Position numbers and translations under genes: made by a program. The notes below the pieces were generated by a model, which saw only the letters and a program-made list of their open reading frames with translations, was not told the origin of the DNA and made no database searches. Of a stretch of 64,000 nt of DNA, positions 48,651 through 63,418 are shown piece after piece. The stretch lies in the NCBI RefSeq assembly GCF_048771995.1, contig NC_133032.1, forward strand, positions 24,949,501 through 25,013,500, read 5' to 3'. Within the stretch, counting starts at the first letter, position 1. Every line of letters starts with the position of its first letter. This DNA comes from Taeniopygia guttata (taxonomy: Eukaryota; Chordata; Aves; Passeriformes; Estrildidae).

Positions 48651-51600
48651 AAAAAAAACAAAACCCAAAATGACAAGGGAATAAAATGAAGGGTAAAAGC
48701 ATTGTCTTTACTGCGAATCCTCATTTCAGTCTCCAGACGGTGGAAACAACAAGGTCAATGTCTCAGTTTAAAGAATACAGCCCCCCCATTGCCAAGGTAC
48801 CAGAGACAATGTCAGACTTAATTGACAGATTACTGTCTAATCAATGATTTCTCTGATTAGTGACCCACTGACAATACAACCAAATCAATGTGTTTATTTC
48901 AGGCATTAGACCTGATGCTCTAAAAGAGTGAAAACCAGGAAAAAATTACAACATTAAGTAACTTGAATCCCCTGCATACCAATTACACCTGTCATTCAGC
49001 TTGCCTATTTACAGGGTTTGAAAGATTTAGTTGACAACAGAAGGGCTAATAAACAGAATCCAAGTCATGTTTAATTATATCAGTTTTATTATCTTAATTA
49101 ATCAGTCCACTGCTCAGCACTCTAATATCATAATGTTGTCTTTTTTTATAACAGGCTACAAAAGATTTCTTTATTTCTCTTTACTTATTTTTTGGCCCAT
49201 ATCTATTGTGGCACTCTTTCTGTTGAATTCACACTCATAGACATGAGGCCAATGTATTAAATCTTTGAAAACTGCTGTTTAGCTGGAGAACAAAAACACC
49301 CTGAAAGCTGAATGGAATACCAAAAAGACAAGAGAGTCTGTACTCTAATTAATTTCAGATGAAAAGGTAAAATTAGAAAAGACAAGAAGGGATTTAAAGC
49401 TCAGAGGTGTCTGGACAGGAATTTGGAAAATACGGTGTAACTGTGCTACTGATGATAAAAATCCATATACCAGTGCTTGATTACAACCAGAGATTATATA
49501 AAAAAATGTAAATTATGACTTAATCTATGCAAGAATAGCTAGATATGCAATATCCTCCTGATAGCTGAGATGAATGTGCAAGGGGGAAACTGGATAATAC
49601 TGATTTCAATTTTAATTCACGTTTCAAATGCAAACTGTTTTAATTATGTCTAATTGAAATGATTTATTGCCTTAAGTAGCAAGGAAAAAGACCTGAACAG
49701 AAATTCAACTTCTTAATCTTTGTGCCACACGTTGCTCCTGTTCTCCATTTGTTTATTGTGTTGAATAAGAAATGGGAGACATGTCTGCGTCATGCCTTTG
49801 CATATTTAGCTTTTTTGAGCTGAGTTCAATCATGATGTAAAGAGAGGATATAGTTTCCATGGGGGAGACCCAATGATGTGAAAAGGTGAACCATTTAAAG
49901 ATGCACTGACAGCCTTCTTTAAAATAAATACAGCTTAAGTTCCAAAGCTAGCAGTAGGTGTATAAGCTGAAAATACCTCAAAAAAAAGCTCAAAAGATAT
50001 TCTGTAAATAAAGCTTCTTTTTTTAACTGACAAAACTTCGTTCTGGAGTGGATTATTTTTGTGGCTGTAGGAAGTGCTGTTGCCACCACCCAAGGATTTT
50101 TCTATTTCATAATTTCATCCCTGAAGATGGGGCCTATGGTTCTACCATCACAGAGCAGTGAACTGGTTACAAACCTGGCCCAGTTACCACTGTCTTCTCA
50201 TTTCTCTGGGCAAGCAAAACTCTGCATTTTCGTGGCAGCCTCAATAGACAGATAGAGTGGGATACTCTGGGTAAGGCAGCCTCTGGGTCAGTGGCTTGGG
50301 CTGGCTGAGATGATGGCTCCAGCATGAAGACAAGCAAACAAATTCCTGTTTCCCCTGCCCCTGGAGGAGTCTTTGTGCAGTTGCAGGGCTTGTTTGGGAA
50401 TGCAGACTTTCTTCCAGAGCAGTCAGCATTTTCAAGTCACAGAAGGAACCTCAACCTCTGGAGGTCAACTGTACCAACCAGCAGCTCAAAGCTGGGCCTC
50501 ATTAGATTGCTGTTGTGAGTGGCAAACAATCACTTCGCTGAACAGCTCTATCAGCCTCTGGCTGATAACAGCTCATCACAGCAGCATCAAGGCTTTGTGG
50601 GGTGATGCAGGTCCAAAAGAGCATTCCCAGTTCTCCAAAGGCGAGCATATCTGCCCCACTGCCCTCCCCTAACATCTCCTGGCTAGCTTGAGGGAAGGTG
50701 ACAGCCAGGCCTCCAGGGCTTGGAGGGATTTTTTTTCTAGTTTTCAAAGGGAAAAATTGGGTAAATATATTGAAAATTGAACTTTATTCTATTTGCCTTT
50801 GTGCTATATATCTGCTTATAAAGCCAAAAATATGGATTTCTGTAAGAATATCCATTGACTTTAGTATTGATAAATTTGCTGATTGAAGTGTGCTTCAGGA
50901 GAGGTATTAAAATATATATTGAAACTCCATTGAAATATATAGCTTTTCTGTGCATTTTTAATTTTCTGTAAGAGGGATAATTCCTTGTTCAACTGGTTCT
51001 AAAAATAAACAAAAGAGGAATTATTTTCTAGTGCAATCTGTAAGAATTTTTTTAAAGGAAGGGAGGTGAAAAAGCAGTTGTGGCAATTTTTGTACATGGT
51101 ACACAACTGACCTGAGGGAAAGCAGCCTGCCAGGAACCTCTCACGAGGAATAACTATCCATAGAAATTCCCATGTTTGAATTAATGCTTGCAGACAAGCA
51201 AAGGCTGATGTCAAAGTTCTGAAGGCCATATTAGGACAAAGTTTTTCTAGTTTTCTTTGAAGAGCAAAGCATTTTGGACTATCTTTCAGTTCCTGTACCT
51301 CAAGTCTCCTTGACAGACCATTATTTGTTCAGTCATTACATTCTCTTGATTCTTTCTGACAAACTTATCATACACCCCACTGGGACCACAACCAAAAAAG
51401 CATTCACCTTTATACAAAGGGGCAAATCCTGACAAAGAATGCACAGCTGGAGTAAATGCACTGTTTTGTCAGAAAATAAAGATAAATGAAAATTTCTGCT
51501 GCACCTTGTCACTGTTGCAAATCCAAGCCATGGTTTCTCCCCATGCTAACACTCCTGCACAAACAGCCACAGTAGAGCTTAGATTCATTATACAGAGGTG

Positions 51601-53162
51601 CACTTTTATTTTCCTTTTATTGGCTCTCTCTTGTCTATTCCTCCATCCATAAGGAAGGTGGTGTTTCATTTTTATCTTGTTCACAGCTGCAATGGGAACA
51701 ATTAATCCTTGTTCAACAGCGGATGCCGTATAGTCAGTCATAGCACCTTTTTCCTTTAATGCTTTCAAATCATTACTTTTTGATCTGCTTATTGCTTTTA
51801 ATTTTATTGTAATTGTTGCTGAATTTTTCAGTTTTAATTTTAATGATATGGTGTTTTTCTGGTTTTGTTTTTGGTTTGGTTTTTTTTTTTTTTGCGCGTC
51901 CAGAGTGCTAAACTCCCTGTCACCATTCATTCTGTGCTATATTCAGATCTGATATATCAAAACAGATATCAGCAGTGTGCATTCTCTTATCTATTTCTGA
52001 AGAACTCAGAGTAATAGAGTGACTCTTGGAGACAAATGTCATGACCTTTTCTATCCATCCCACAGCTAGAATTAATGATTATAGGTGCCTAGCCATTCCA
52101 CTGGTGTCAAAAACGGGTACACAAACACAATAAGTACTACCCCAAACACAGCATAACTTGTACTGTGAGTCTGTCTTATTTTAAGCAGAAAGTCTTCTTC
52201 TTTGCTGCAGCATACTTGTACTAAATCTTGCAGTTCAGTCATTCCACAGCCAGTCTACAACTGGTTTATTTATCTATATGCATATATAATTGCATACATA
52301 TGTTTGTACATACATGCAAACACACATCTCACAGACCAAGGAACAACTGAACATGATGAGTACCTTAAGAGGCAACTGCTGAGAGTGAAGGAGATGAGAG
52401 AAGAAAAAAGATTAATTTATTTAATTTTACTGGAACATCTGGATCCTTGGTTTGCAAGTTCCCATAATAACATGGAAACATTTCCTTTTACTCACACTAA
52501 AGTGATAATTTTGGTCAATGCAGCTTCCTAGATTTCCACCACTGAACAGAACTCAAAACCTGTCACTTCCCTTTTCACAGGGTAAAATTCCTCTGCTGTG
52601 CATTTTAAGAAATATGATTCACCTTGTAAAAGGCAACAATCTGTCAGCTCTGGGTTCAGGTACCTGCTTATCTCCACTGCTAGTGATTTTCTCCAAGTAC
52701 AGGAGTGCAGGCAGATAAGGAGGAGTGTCAGCGTAGTTCAAATACACCATCATCTTCTGCTGAGACAGACAAACTAGGAACACGTGCTCTTTTAACCTGA
52801 AGCCAGCATTACATTGGCCATTAGGAAGATGAGCTTTTAAATGGAAGGACTGCTGTTGGTTACTGATTACTTTGTGAACAAGACTATTTAATGGACTCTA
52901 ATTTCCTGTAACTAATTCATTCTTTGGGCTCTGGAAGTAATTTTGGAACAATATAACAGGTGATGCTAATAACTATTTCTCTCTATAAAATCTAAATCTC
53001 TAAATCAAGATATATATTTTTCTCTTTTTGTGTTTCCTGACACTTAATCCCTAAAGTGCTTTACAAATAAGGTAGCACAATTACAGAAATAAAATTGCAG
53101 GACATGGAGATAAATTGAAATGAAAAATAAATAATTGATGAAATGTATATTTTTTTTCTTGT

Positions 53163-53339
53163 GCATTGGAACAGGCTGCCCAGGGAAGTGGTGGAGTCAC
53201 CATCCCTGAAGGTATTTAAAAGATGTGTAGATGTGGCCCTTAGGGACAGGTTTATTGGTGGGCTTGGCAGTGCTGGGTAAACAGCTGGACTCAATGATCT
53301 TGGAGGTCTCTTCTAACCCAAATAAATTCTCTGTGTTCC
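53163..53339 (+). mobile_element. CR1 LINE 3' fragment, plus orientation
   Basis: The sequence contains GGAACAGGCTGCCCAGGGAA, then a GTGGTGGAGTCACCATCCCT segment, and ends TCTTCTAACCCAAATAAATT with a degenerate terminal repeat (ATTCTCTGTGTTCC). These are hallmarks of the avian CR1 3' end (end of ORF2 and short 3' UTR). The 5' part is missing, as in nearly all CR1 copies, which are severely 5'-truncated on insertion. The diverged terminal octamers indicate an old copy. Long minus-strand frames across this region are antisense shadows. Confidence 0.85.
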
Positions 53340-56300
53340 AAAGTGCTATGAGATATTGGATCTCTGTCAGTGAAGTTGTCTTGTCCATGTTTAAGACAGA
53401 GGAGGTGCAGTCCAGCTCAGAGCACAAGCGTTCGCTGGTATTTTGACAGCTTTTGCTTTTCTGCACATCAGGTGGAGTTCTCCATTCAGTAAGGAACAGC
53501 AGAAGTGAGATGTGGGTGCTGTAGCTAAAGCAAAATGCAGCCCACAGGGGTTTGTACAGCCAGCACACACAGCAGCCAGGAAGGCCACCCCGCTTCACCT
53601 GCATCGCTTTAAAACTGCATGTGTCACACGGCGCAGATTCACATTCAAAGCTTTTCCTGCACCTGCAATTTGGTATTTGCATCTGATGCAGAAACCTTGC
53701 CTGGCATCCAGTAAATTCCTGCTCCTTTGCAGCTGTTTGTCAGATGAACCCTGGTGGGAATCTGTGCAGAGGTGAAATGATAAGTTCAGGCAAGTGCAAG
53801 GTTCTGGCTTCTGCTGGAAAATCTCACCTTGAGACAAACTAAGCCATTTTTTAAGGCCCTTCCTTTGCCATTTCACTAGTGAAGAGTTTCAGCCAAGAGT
53901 TCAGGAGTAAAGTAAGAACAAGAAACCATCAAAAGCAGGAGTGAAACAAAAACCCTTATTCTGTTTATGATTCCTTTTTCCAGGTCCCTCTTTCTGGCAC
54001 TCTGTTGTTTTTATGTGCTGGGCAGCAAAATTCTCTGCTTGTCTCTGTGTAAAATCAGCTGTTTTATGTTTTCTAACCAATTAATATATTTTATTGATTA
54101 TGTGTGTGACTCTTTAACAATGACACTATTTGCAGAAATCAAAGTGGAACACGTGGAAATAATATTAATCTTTTTAAGTAAAGTAATTCCAAAGAAAAAG
54201 GTACATTCTGTTCCATTTATTTAAAATTTATTTTAATGCAGATAATTGGTATTTATTTGAATTAGAGTGATATGGCGAAAATCTAGAAAATATGAAAAAA
54301 TATAACTATTATAGTAATTAATATTTAATATTTTAATGTGCAGCTACATTTTATCACAAATAAAACTATTATTCTCTCATTTTGCTCTCACAGCTATGTA
54401 TTATTTTTATGAAAACTATATTCTCATTACATTTTCTGGTTTTAATCAGTAATGTGATTTCCTTCTCTGTGCCAGGCAATTTGTGAAAAATGAGGCATTT
54501 CCTGAAAAACTCTCAGTTATAATGTTTTAGAATCAAAACCCCTTACCTTAATTTCATAGAGAATGATTACACAAACTTATTTCCAGAAACAGTCTGGCAA
54601 GAATCTGTCTTTTTTTTGATCTTGGATGTGTATTGTCCCAACTAAAAACTGTTGGATTTGTGCAGTTCAAAGCAGAAGCAAAGGAAAATGATTTTTTAAG
54701 GATTTTGAAAGGATTTAATGAAAAGTAAGATTGTTGCTCTGTTTTAGTATTTTTCTTTTTTTATATAATTTATTTTCCCTTTCCTACATGACTTTCAAAA
54801 TCAGAAAGACTTGAAGCCATCTGAAAGAACTTACCCTGTGAAGGAGAGGAACTCCACAAAGGACATTTGTGAACAGTGACAACAGAAGGAGGATGCATGT
54901 GAGTGGCACACAATACTGGATATGGAAGCAAATATTTCTGTGTGCAGAAACCACAACTAAAATAAATCAGATGCAGCTTGGATAACAGCCAAGGGCTCAG
55001 CATTGTGAGGACTACAGGTTATAAACATCTCAGACACCATTGCCACCTTCACAAATAAAACATGGTATGTTCAGATGACAACATTTTCTGCAAAGCAGTA
55101 CTTTTAATAACTACTCAACAGTAATTTAAGATTATCATATTACTACATGGAATACAAACAGGTCAAATAATCACTCTGAAGATTAAACAAATGGAGGACT
55201 GTACAAGTTCAAGTTAGTTTTTCCTCTTCACTGGATATTGCTACTCCTGTTATGTTTCTTTCTGGCAGATGTAAAGTAGCTCACTTGAGAAACCACTGCA
55301 TTTCCAAGAGAGCTCTGGACACACCAAGTACTCTCGAAAAATCTAGGCTTAATTGTGAATTTTATGCATTCAGAAATTTAGTAGTGACCAGCTCTGAGAC
55401 AGTACCTTCTGCCAGTAATGAAGAGAATAATACAGATTGTATTCATAAGCAGTAGTGTACATATGCAACTTTCCCAAAGTGAAGGATCGGTATTTGCCAG
55501 CTGCTTTGTTTCAGATGTTAGATATTTCCTAGGGACAGCATAAAAACTTGGTAATAGATGATCACTTTAGTGACTACTGGGAAATGAAAGCATTTTATGG
55601 CAACTGCTCTAGCTGCTGCAATACACTTTAATCTCTGACCTGAAGTACAGCTGCTACTTCAGAGCAAACAAAAGAGGCTTACAGACGACCAAGGATCAAA
55701 TTTCTTGCTGTTCTGCATCTTGTATCATCATTTACCATTGTGAAAAGGGGAATAAATCATCTGCTTTTCAGACCTGATTGTACTGTGTACCCACTTTACA
55801 AAAGGATGAAGGATGACACAGGTAGGAAGACAATGGGGAATATGCCCAGAGGGATTTATGTCTGCACTATTAGGCAGTTTGGGTTTTGAGCTCGTATGTT
55901 TTTCCCTTTGGAGAGAATAATATTTAGGGAAGACACTTGATGCACATGTAAGATAAACCAATACATTATTGAACAAATCTGTGTTGCCATGTGCTGATTG
56001 CTGTTTGCAAAAATATGCCATATATGAGAAACTAAATAATTCAGGATGGCTATCCTGTTCCCATATACATGTATCATAAACAAAATAGGAGAACTCTGTT
56101 TGCTGCCCTTGTCAGTAAAAATCAGCAAATTTTCAGTGATGTATGGAGGCAATGTGGCAGAAAACGAAGAGTTATGAACACTGAAGTAACAAAGTTTTGC
56201 AATATATATTATATGACAGTCAGTAGATTAACATATAAGTAATACTACTGACACTACTGGACTTTTATCCTGGATTTTGCAAAAGTGCTATATGTGAATG

Positions 56301-59300
56301 TATACCTTAAGTGTTTATAGAAGAAGAAAAATCTCTATTAGGTATACCATTTGGGGTTTTTATAACAAATGAGAGAATTTTAAAATTCCCAATATTTCCT
56401 ATATGTTAGCTGCTAGAAACCCCGACTTACCATCTCAGATGTGGCAAATTTAAGTTATTGAATGTCATTCCTGCACTGGTACAAACAAAACAAAATATAA
56501 TACAAAACTAACAAAAATAAAATATGACAGATGTGTAAGTGTCAAACCAGATTTGTGCAGTCTATTGTAATCTGGTTTGAGGTGTAGATTGCAAGACTCC
56601 AGCATTTAAATCTCTTCTACATCTCATTGTGTGTCACAATATTTATGTTTCAATACATTCACTGCCTTTATACTCTACTCCAAGGGATTTCTGGTTCCTG
56701 TAAGAGTAGCCAGCTTTCCAAAATCCTGCTCAGAGATTCATAAACTCCTGTTGACCATGCCTTGTGCTCAGGTGCTGCAAAGAGCTCCTCCACAGGATCA
56801 GCTTTAAAGGTCAGTGCCATTGCAGGGGCAGCTCAAGGCATTGCTTTTTCTCATGTCCACCTGAAGGTTTAATACAGTCATTCCTAGACCTAAAATTTCC
56901 GAGCTAATGGCAGAACTGGTTGACCCTCATGCTCCAGGAGAAGCAAAAATTTTTAGCCAGAGATGTTTTCATTGTGGGATGAAAAGGTAATGTTTCCAGT
57001 ACTTCTAAGAGAAGAATTGTAGCAGAACTGGCAAAATCTATAACACCAAGAGAGATCTAGGTTGATGCTATTGCATCATGTTTTTCTGGAAGCTGTATTT
57101 TGGTATGGAGAATTTAAAGGCTTTTGAATTAACATAAATATTGCTAAATATGTTAAAGAATTAAAGCATATGCTTGCAATAAAAGACAAGCCTGCATAAT
57201 TTAAAAAATGAAATAATGTGAATCAGTCCCTGATTTAAAAAAATCTTCATAAAATGTTCTCTTCCATCAGATTTTAAAAATACTTATTCTTTCTCCCTAC
57301 AAATTAAGGCAATGTAGACCTTTGAGAGGGCTCGTACAGGTTTCCTCCCCATAGCCAATATTTCCATTCTGTACTGCAGTGGGGATTTCTAAACTGAATG
57401 GAAAGCAGCTTCAAGGGAAGATGCAAATGTAGTTAATGTTGTCATTCTCAAGACACTGAGGAAGCATTCAAACTGTAGTTTGCTTAAATGAAACTATTTG
57501 GTCAGAATGTTTGAACTACATCACCTCTTCATCAGTCTCAGTGGCTAGAATATTCATGGGGAATATCTCCTTAATAATTTGCTTCAAGATAATAAGTATT
57601 ACACTTGGCAGTGCAAAACAGAAATAAAATAATCCCTGAAATAGGTGATTTTGAGGTCATCATTGTCAAACTGAAAAACGTCTGGCATATTTGTTGGGTA
57701 ACAGGAATGAGGGAGAGAGGGTACAGATCTCTTGCAAGGCAGGAAAGATAATGAATAGTGAAGGATTGTGATGATTGTCACTCAAATAGTTTTCAGTAAT
57801 GAGATTCAGCCTGTGTGTTCCTAGCAACAGATGCTCTCAAAGCCTCTGTCAGGAATGACCTTTAAGCACAGTATTTGTTGCAAAGAACCACAATATTAAC
57901 TGCCTCTTCATACATTCAGATATCCCACATAATGCTTATGTTCTGCAGAACAATGAGATTTCAGGTTTTATTTCTTCAAATCTTCCCCTCTCGTTTCCCC
58001 CTCCAAGGACAAACAGGCTGGAGCATGAGGAAAGGTTTGCTGTTATTGTGGAATACAAACACTAATATTTGTTTGTCCCATTATCTGGGAAAAAAGGCTG
58101 TGCAAAACATGGGCAGCTCTGTAGCAGATGGAAAGATTTTTTGCCATTAGCATCATTCAGCTATTTAAGCAGGAGTGAAAAGGGTTCCTCTTTAGCCCTT
58201 CAAACTGAAAATTCTTTCCTGCTGCAACAATGGGTAAAAAATATAATAAATATACTAGAAAACTTATTTTTCTCGGCCAGACAACCAGCTAGAAATTCAA
58301 GATAATTTACAAAGCAACAAAGAAAAGCTCTTTCATCTCATCTTTTCCCTAACCACCCACACTCTTCTTTCTTAAAGGGAGTAATGTGTTAGAAAATAAG
58401 AAGTCACATAAAATTTAAAGACTGTCCCTGAGTTTCTGGCCCCCACAAACACTAATGAAGGACAGAATGGGGCCCAAATATTCTTAGCTTTCTAACTTAT
58501 TATCATTTTATATATATCTGATGATATTTTTGAACATATCTATAATATAGTATAAGCTATATCCTTTTCTCATCTGAGAAAACTTCCCCATAAAATACAA
58601 CCAAATTTTAGAATTCTTTCCACCCTCTTTCTAATACTTTTCATTCATGTGCCTTGAAGAGTACCAGGACCTCCTGTGGATTTGTCTGGAATTAACTGAA
58701 TATATCCTATCACAGACACAATTTCTGCCCTGGATGAAGCCTTCTAGCTGGGAGTATTACCATTTTTAACTGCATTTGTTTATCCTGAGGAGTCACTGAT
58801 AAATGTGTACTTGTGCTCTTATTTCCAGAGCTAGTACTCCATAAATGACACAACTCTAACTGGACTAATGTGTTGTGTATCAAAAATAGTTGCACTGTCA
58901 GGGAAACAAGGAAAGGACAGATAACTGAATGAAAAGGAAACTTCCCAGCCACCCATTTTAATGTCTCTACCTGCTTTTTTCTGGGTGGGAGCCAAAAGGA
59001 AAAATGGAACAAGCTTTTATTTATTAGTTTGGGTTCCCATGTAGGGGCTGTAGAAGTAACAAAAATATTTATTAATGTTTGCAAAGAGTATAATTTAATA
59101 TTGATTCTTCTTTCTCAACCTTGTTTAGCTACTGGCATGTGGAGACTATTAAAATGAAAGAAATATTTATAATATTTATTACTTCAACATCCACAACTGC
59201 AGCATTCTTCTGGTGTATATAACCTACTGAATTAATTCTTTTTTCTCTTTGGTTGATAATTAGAATTTATGTTCTTGTTGTGAAACCTCATATATTCTCA

Positions 59301-62300
59301 TTTTATCAGCAGCAACTCAGATTAATACTATAAAACTGCGAATACTCTGTGCAGAGATCCCTGCTTGACAAATTAATCAAGGAAAGAGCTTCCTATTATT
59401 AGTATTCTGTATTTTGAGCAGGTGTTAGCTAAACTCTTTTGCTGTTTTTTTTTTCTTTTCCCCTCTGATTTTTGCTCTGAAGCCCCAAGCCTATGATAGA
59501 GCCCTTATTTGCACCTCCTGGATTCATGTTCTTGAGTTTCCCCTTTACATGTCATTAATCAGCTTATTGCTTTCGCTGAACTTTTGGGTGTTAATAAATT
59601 GAAGGGAGTTTTGTAGCTATGGGAACAGTGGAAGAAATAGAAAATATATTTATCAAAAGGAATCCAGGTACTCAAGCAGTTTTGTTAATCAAAGAGCCTG
59701 TTACAGAATTATGGTCATGACAGTGAGGATAACTAAGCAGAATGTGATTTTATCATAGCCAGCATTGGATTTTCCCTCAATGTTAATTTTTAAAATTGTT
59801 TTTCATAGAAGTCCTTACCTGAAAGAAAAAGAACATAATTTGGGGCAGTTCTATATCCTGTGTGATAGAGGGTCACCACAACTGTTTTACATTATGTGCC
59901 TTCTATACATTATGAATCACCATAATGCTTGAATATTTTATTTTCCTTATGGTCTGGGAATTGACAGGATGTGCACATTTGCCCTTGGGTTTGTTATTTC
60001 ATCCTCTTGCCTACCATTTGCACATATATTTTCATTTCATTGGCTCCCATCAGTTCCTTGCACAGGAAACCAGCCTGTTTGAAGGAATGCAAAATGGTGG
60101 CCTGGCCAATTGCAAAGTGAACTGTGTCGTGATACCGGTTTAATAATGCATGACTGAATCCCCACAAGCCATAACTCACTGCTAGTACTATTTCTTTCTT
60201 TATCATGTGTCAGTTCCCTTTCCTGTCAGGATATCAAATGGCTGCAAAGTGCAGCATGCTGTTTTCCTTATCTTTGAGCTAAATGTTCCATTATATCACA
60301 TTTTAGGCTTTTAGGATTCCATAACGAAGCACACATAAAATCTAAAGTGATCCTGAGTGGTGCATCCACGATTGAATATGCTACAGAGTGATACAGCACC
60401 GGGACTGAGTGTTGCACTGTGCTAGGTGGGAAGACACACAACTTAAATCACCCAGTCATTAGAATAGCACATATCCTGCTCTTGGTTTACTTTAGGATTT
60501 TAGGGAGATTTATATACATCCACAAACAGCTAGAGTTCAAGGAACTTAATTGGGCTGAGATAGAGTCTTTGCAACTCTGGGATTCACGGTGAGAAAATGT
60601 TTTCTGGCTTAAGCCACCGTGTGTGTGCTTGCTCTAAAAGCTCTTGGCTTAACCTTTGAATTTTTACAGCATGAGAAAGTTAATCTCTCTCTTTTGCAGT
60701 ATTCCTCCTTAAAAGGGAGATGCCACACTGAAGATGTGGCATATTTTAATCTCACTGTTCTTTTGGATTTCAGCATCAGATCTAAAACTCAAAATTTTTT
60801 AATCAGAATGGCTCATGTGGCATTATTGTAGCTATAAAAAAACCCTACTTTTCTTTAGTGGAGCAACTGGAATAAGAAATGGATTCACTGAAATGCCTCC
60901 CAGAAAGATGTATTTGAGCTGCCAGGTTCATATGCTATTTTTTGATATTTTGCTTTTCTGCTAACAATGGCATATCTGTTATATCATTATTCTTAAAATA
61001 AACAATCTAATAATAAGTGTTCCTCCACAGTATGCCACCAAACAGATGCTTGAAAGAACAGCAGCAATTCAAATAAAAACAAAACAGAAAGCCTAAAAGG
61101 TCACATCACTTTTGCATATTGTAGGTGTCAAAATTCAACTGAGAATAAATATTAAAACTTAAATGTGTCAGTTGTTAAAAAAACTTCCAGAACCTGCAAA
61201 AATATCTGAGTTACTTAAACATTTCTGACTGTGTTATGAACTTGAAAAAGTACACTGACAGTTATTATTACATTTAAATTGAATTTCATCCAAGGTATAC
61301 AGATTCATTATATAAATAAAATTCCAACAGTGATTAAAAATAAAATCTCATTTAAAAAGTGAATTTTAAAGTGTATAGTTATTTACAAATCCCAAAGCTA
61401 CAATTGTGCAGCATACAGGTGCCTGCAGGCACTGCAGCAATTGTGGGGCTCCACTTTGGGAATAATTCACTGTAATTTCCTAAGGAACATTTACCTCTCC
61501 TGCCCTCTCCCCTCTGTACCCACAAATCTGCTTTTGCCTTATGATCTGCCCTAAACCAACGCCTCCTTTCTCATGTGGCTGTGCTGACCTCTCAGAAGGA
61601 TTAATTAGCTCAGGAGCAGCTGCGGAGCAGAGCAGGGCAGTGATCTCACTGCCTCAGGTAGGATCACCCCCTTGGATGCTGGCTTTATGATCTAGTTAAT
61701 AAAATATTTAAACACCTCATTTTTATGCCCACAGGGAGCACAATTGTAACCACAGGCATAAAGTGTGACTTGGACAGCACAAAGCAGAGACAGATGAGTG
61801 GGTCCATAGGCTGTCTTTGCCAGATGTGCTCCAGGGGCAGAGACAGGTACTGGTGCCTCAGACTGAGCATCTGGTCAGTGTTGAAGGTGTGAACAACCCA
61901 AGGATCTGCCACCCCAAACAAGACCAGTGCTGCTGGGGACATTGCACTGAGTTCTTGATTCTGTTTTTTTTCACACAAACAGTAATACCCTGATTGTTTC
62001 CCCCCATTAGTCCTAACATTGAAATCCATCTATATCACATAGAATAAGTCCTCATTCACCTTTTTAGATTTTAATTTCTTGTTTGGGAATATAACCTCTT
62101 AGTTTCAAGTTAGCACAGGCTTGCAGTTGTACTGATAAAGTGAACCTCAGAAAATACAAAGCACAGGGGCAGTTGGGATATCACACTTGCTAGGTTTGCA
62201 CTTGGAAAAACCACACTCACAGGTTTCTGAAGAGGGGACAAATATAAATGACAGCAGACTCTCTTAAGACACCAAGCTCATTTTCAACTTCTTCCCTGTC

Positions 62301-62940
62301 TGGAAGATTGCACCGCTACAGGTTCACAAAGTAAACCCAGTGATCAGAGGCAGAGCAGCTGGATCTCCCACTGCACTGAGTAGGAATTTGCTGCAGCCTC
62401 TGCTCTGAGATGTGCAGGGTGGGAGCTCAGAGCACCGAAATTGTCACTTTAATGTACACAGATATAATCATACACCTTTTACACGAGTACCATCTGAGCT
62501 AAGCCATTAGCCTTGCCTAAATTAGCCTGGCTGTTTATAAGGTATTAAATGCACTACAAAGCCTAACATGTTTGTTATGCTCTATAATCAGAGCACCTGT
62601 TTAAAAGCCCAGTGCAGCTGTACTTCCAGCAGATTACAGGCCATTAGGCAAGTTAGCAGCACCTTATTTTTATAACCTAATCTCTTCCTCTTTCGCATTT
62701 GAATTTTAGAACCATAAAAATGAGATTTTTCCCCCTCCACACACTTTCCCCAAGTCCTTCAGTGATTGAGATGAGGAGAGTAATATTAATATTTATACAA
62801 TGCTCAGATCTAACTTTCTGTTGCTATGGTAAAATATTGTCATAAAATATTTCATTACCTTTTAATCCTATTTAACACCGTTTTTCCCTCTAGAGACTAT
62901 ACTGAAACTGGATACTTGTGGGACACAATATTGATGAGAG
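53340..62940. other. Gene-free AT-rich sequence
   Basis: No recognised gene, RNA gene or transposon. Frames such as 58710-59084 (minus, 124 codons) and 61685-62029 (minus, 114 codons) show no recognised domain. A 14-bp perfect palindrome, GTGCCTGCAGGCAC, lies at 61419-61432. Confidence 0.55.
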
Positions 62941-63418
62941 ATAGAATCACAGAATCATAGAATTGTTTAGGTTGAGAAAGACCTTTAAGGTCATCGAGTC
63001 CAACCATAGACCCAGCACTCTAAAGCCACCTCTAAGCCATGACCCAAGCCCCACATTTACACTATTATCCCTGGGGGTGGTGACTCCACAACTGCCCTGG
63101 GCAGTCTGTTTCAAGGCTTCACCATCCTCTCAGTGAAGAATTTTAACCTAAACCTTCCCTGGCACAACTTGAGGCCATTTCCTCCCACCTATCACTTGTT
63201 ACTTGGGAAGACAGACAGACGCCTGGCTCCAGCCTCCTTTCAGGGAGCTGTAGAGAGCAATAAGCCCTGAGCCTCCATTTCTCCAGGCTAAACACCCACA
63301 GCCCCTCCTCATCAGACTGGTGCTCCAGACCCTTCAAGAGCTTTGTTTCCCTTCTCTGAACACCTTCTTTAGCACGTCAAAGCCTTTCTTGAAGTGATGG
63401 GCCCAAAATTGAACACAG
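62941..63418 (-). mobile_element. CR1 LINE 3' fragment, minus orientation
   Basis: On the plus strand the segment opens ATAGAATCACAGAATCATAG, the reverse complement of the CR1 terminal octamer repeats. It continues with GTTTAGGTTGAGAAAGACCT, AAGGTCATCGAGTCCAACCA, GGGCAGTCTGTTTCAAGGCT and a CTCCAGGCTAAACACCCACA segment, the classic order of an antisense avian CR1 3' region. About 480 bp of the 3' end is present. The 64-codon minus frame at 63143-63337 is a remnant of element sequence with no separate identity. The terminal repeats are fairly well kept, so this copy is probably younger than the one at 53163. Confidence 0.92.

Larger units (their letters stand above)
44262..53162. other. Gene-free AT-rich sequence
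   Basis: No recognised gene. A sequence at about 44450-44540 faintly resembles an old CR1 3' end but is too diverged to call. The minus frame 51469-51930 (153 codons) crosses a poly(T) (near 51883-51893) and has no recognised domain. A possible 35-base splice-bounded segment at 45344-45378 is discussed among the findings. Low-complexity repeats at 48331-48660 are listed separately. Confidence 0.55.

Noticed and set aside
51469..51930. 153-codon minus-strand frame
   Set aside because: It begins across a poly(T)/A-rich tract that supplies its lysine-rich start; the rest has no recognisable family.
53197..53682. 161-codon minus-strand frame
   Set aside because: Part of it is antisense to the CR1 fragment at 53163-53339, and the cysteine-rich remainder has no family pattern.
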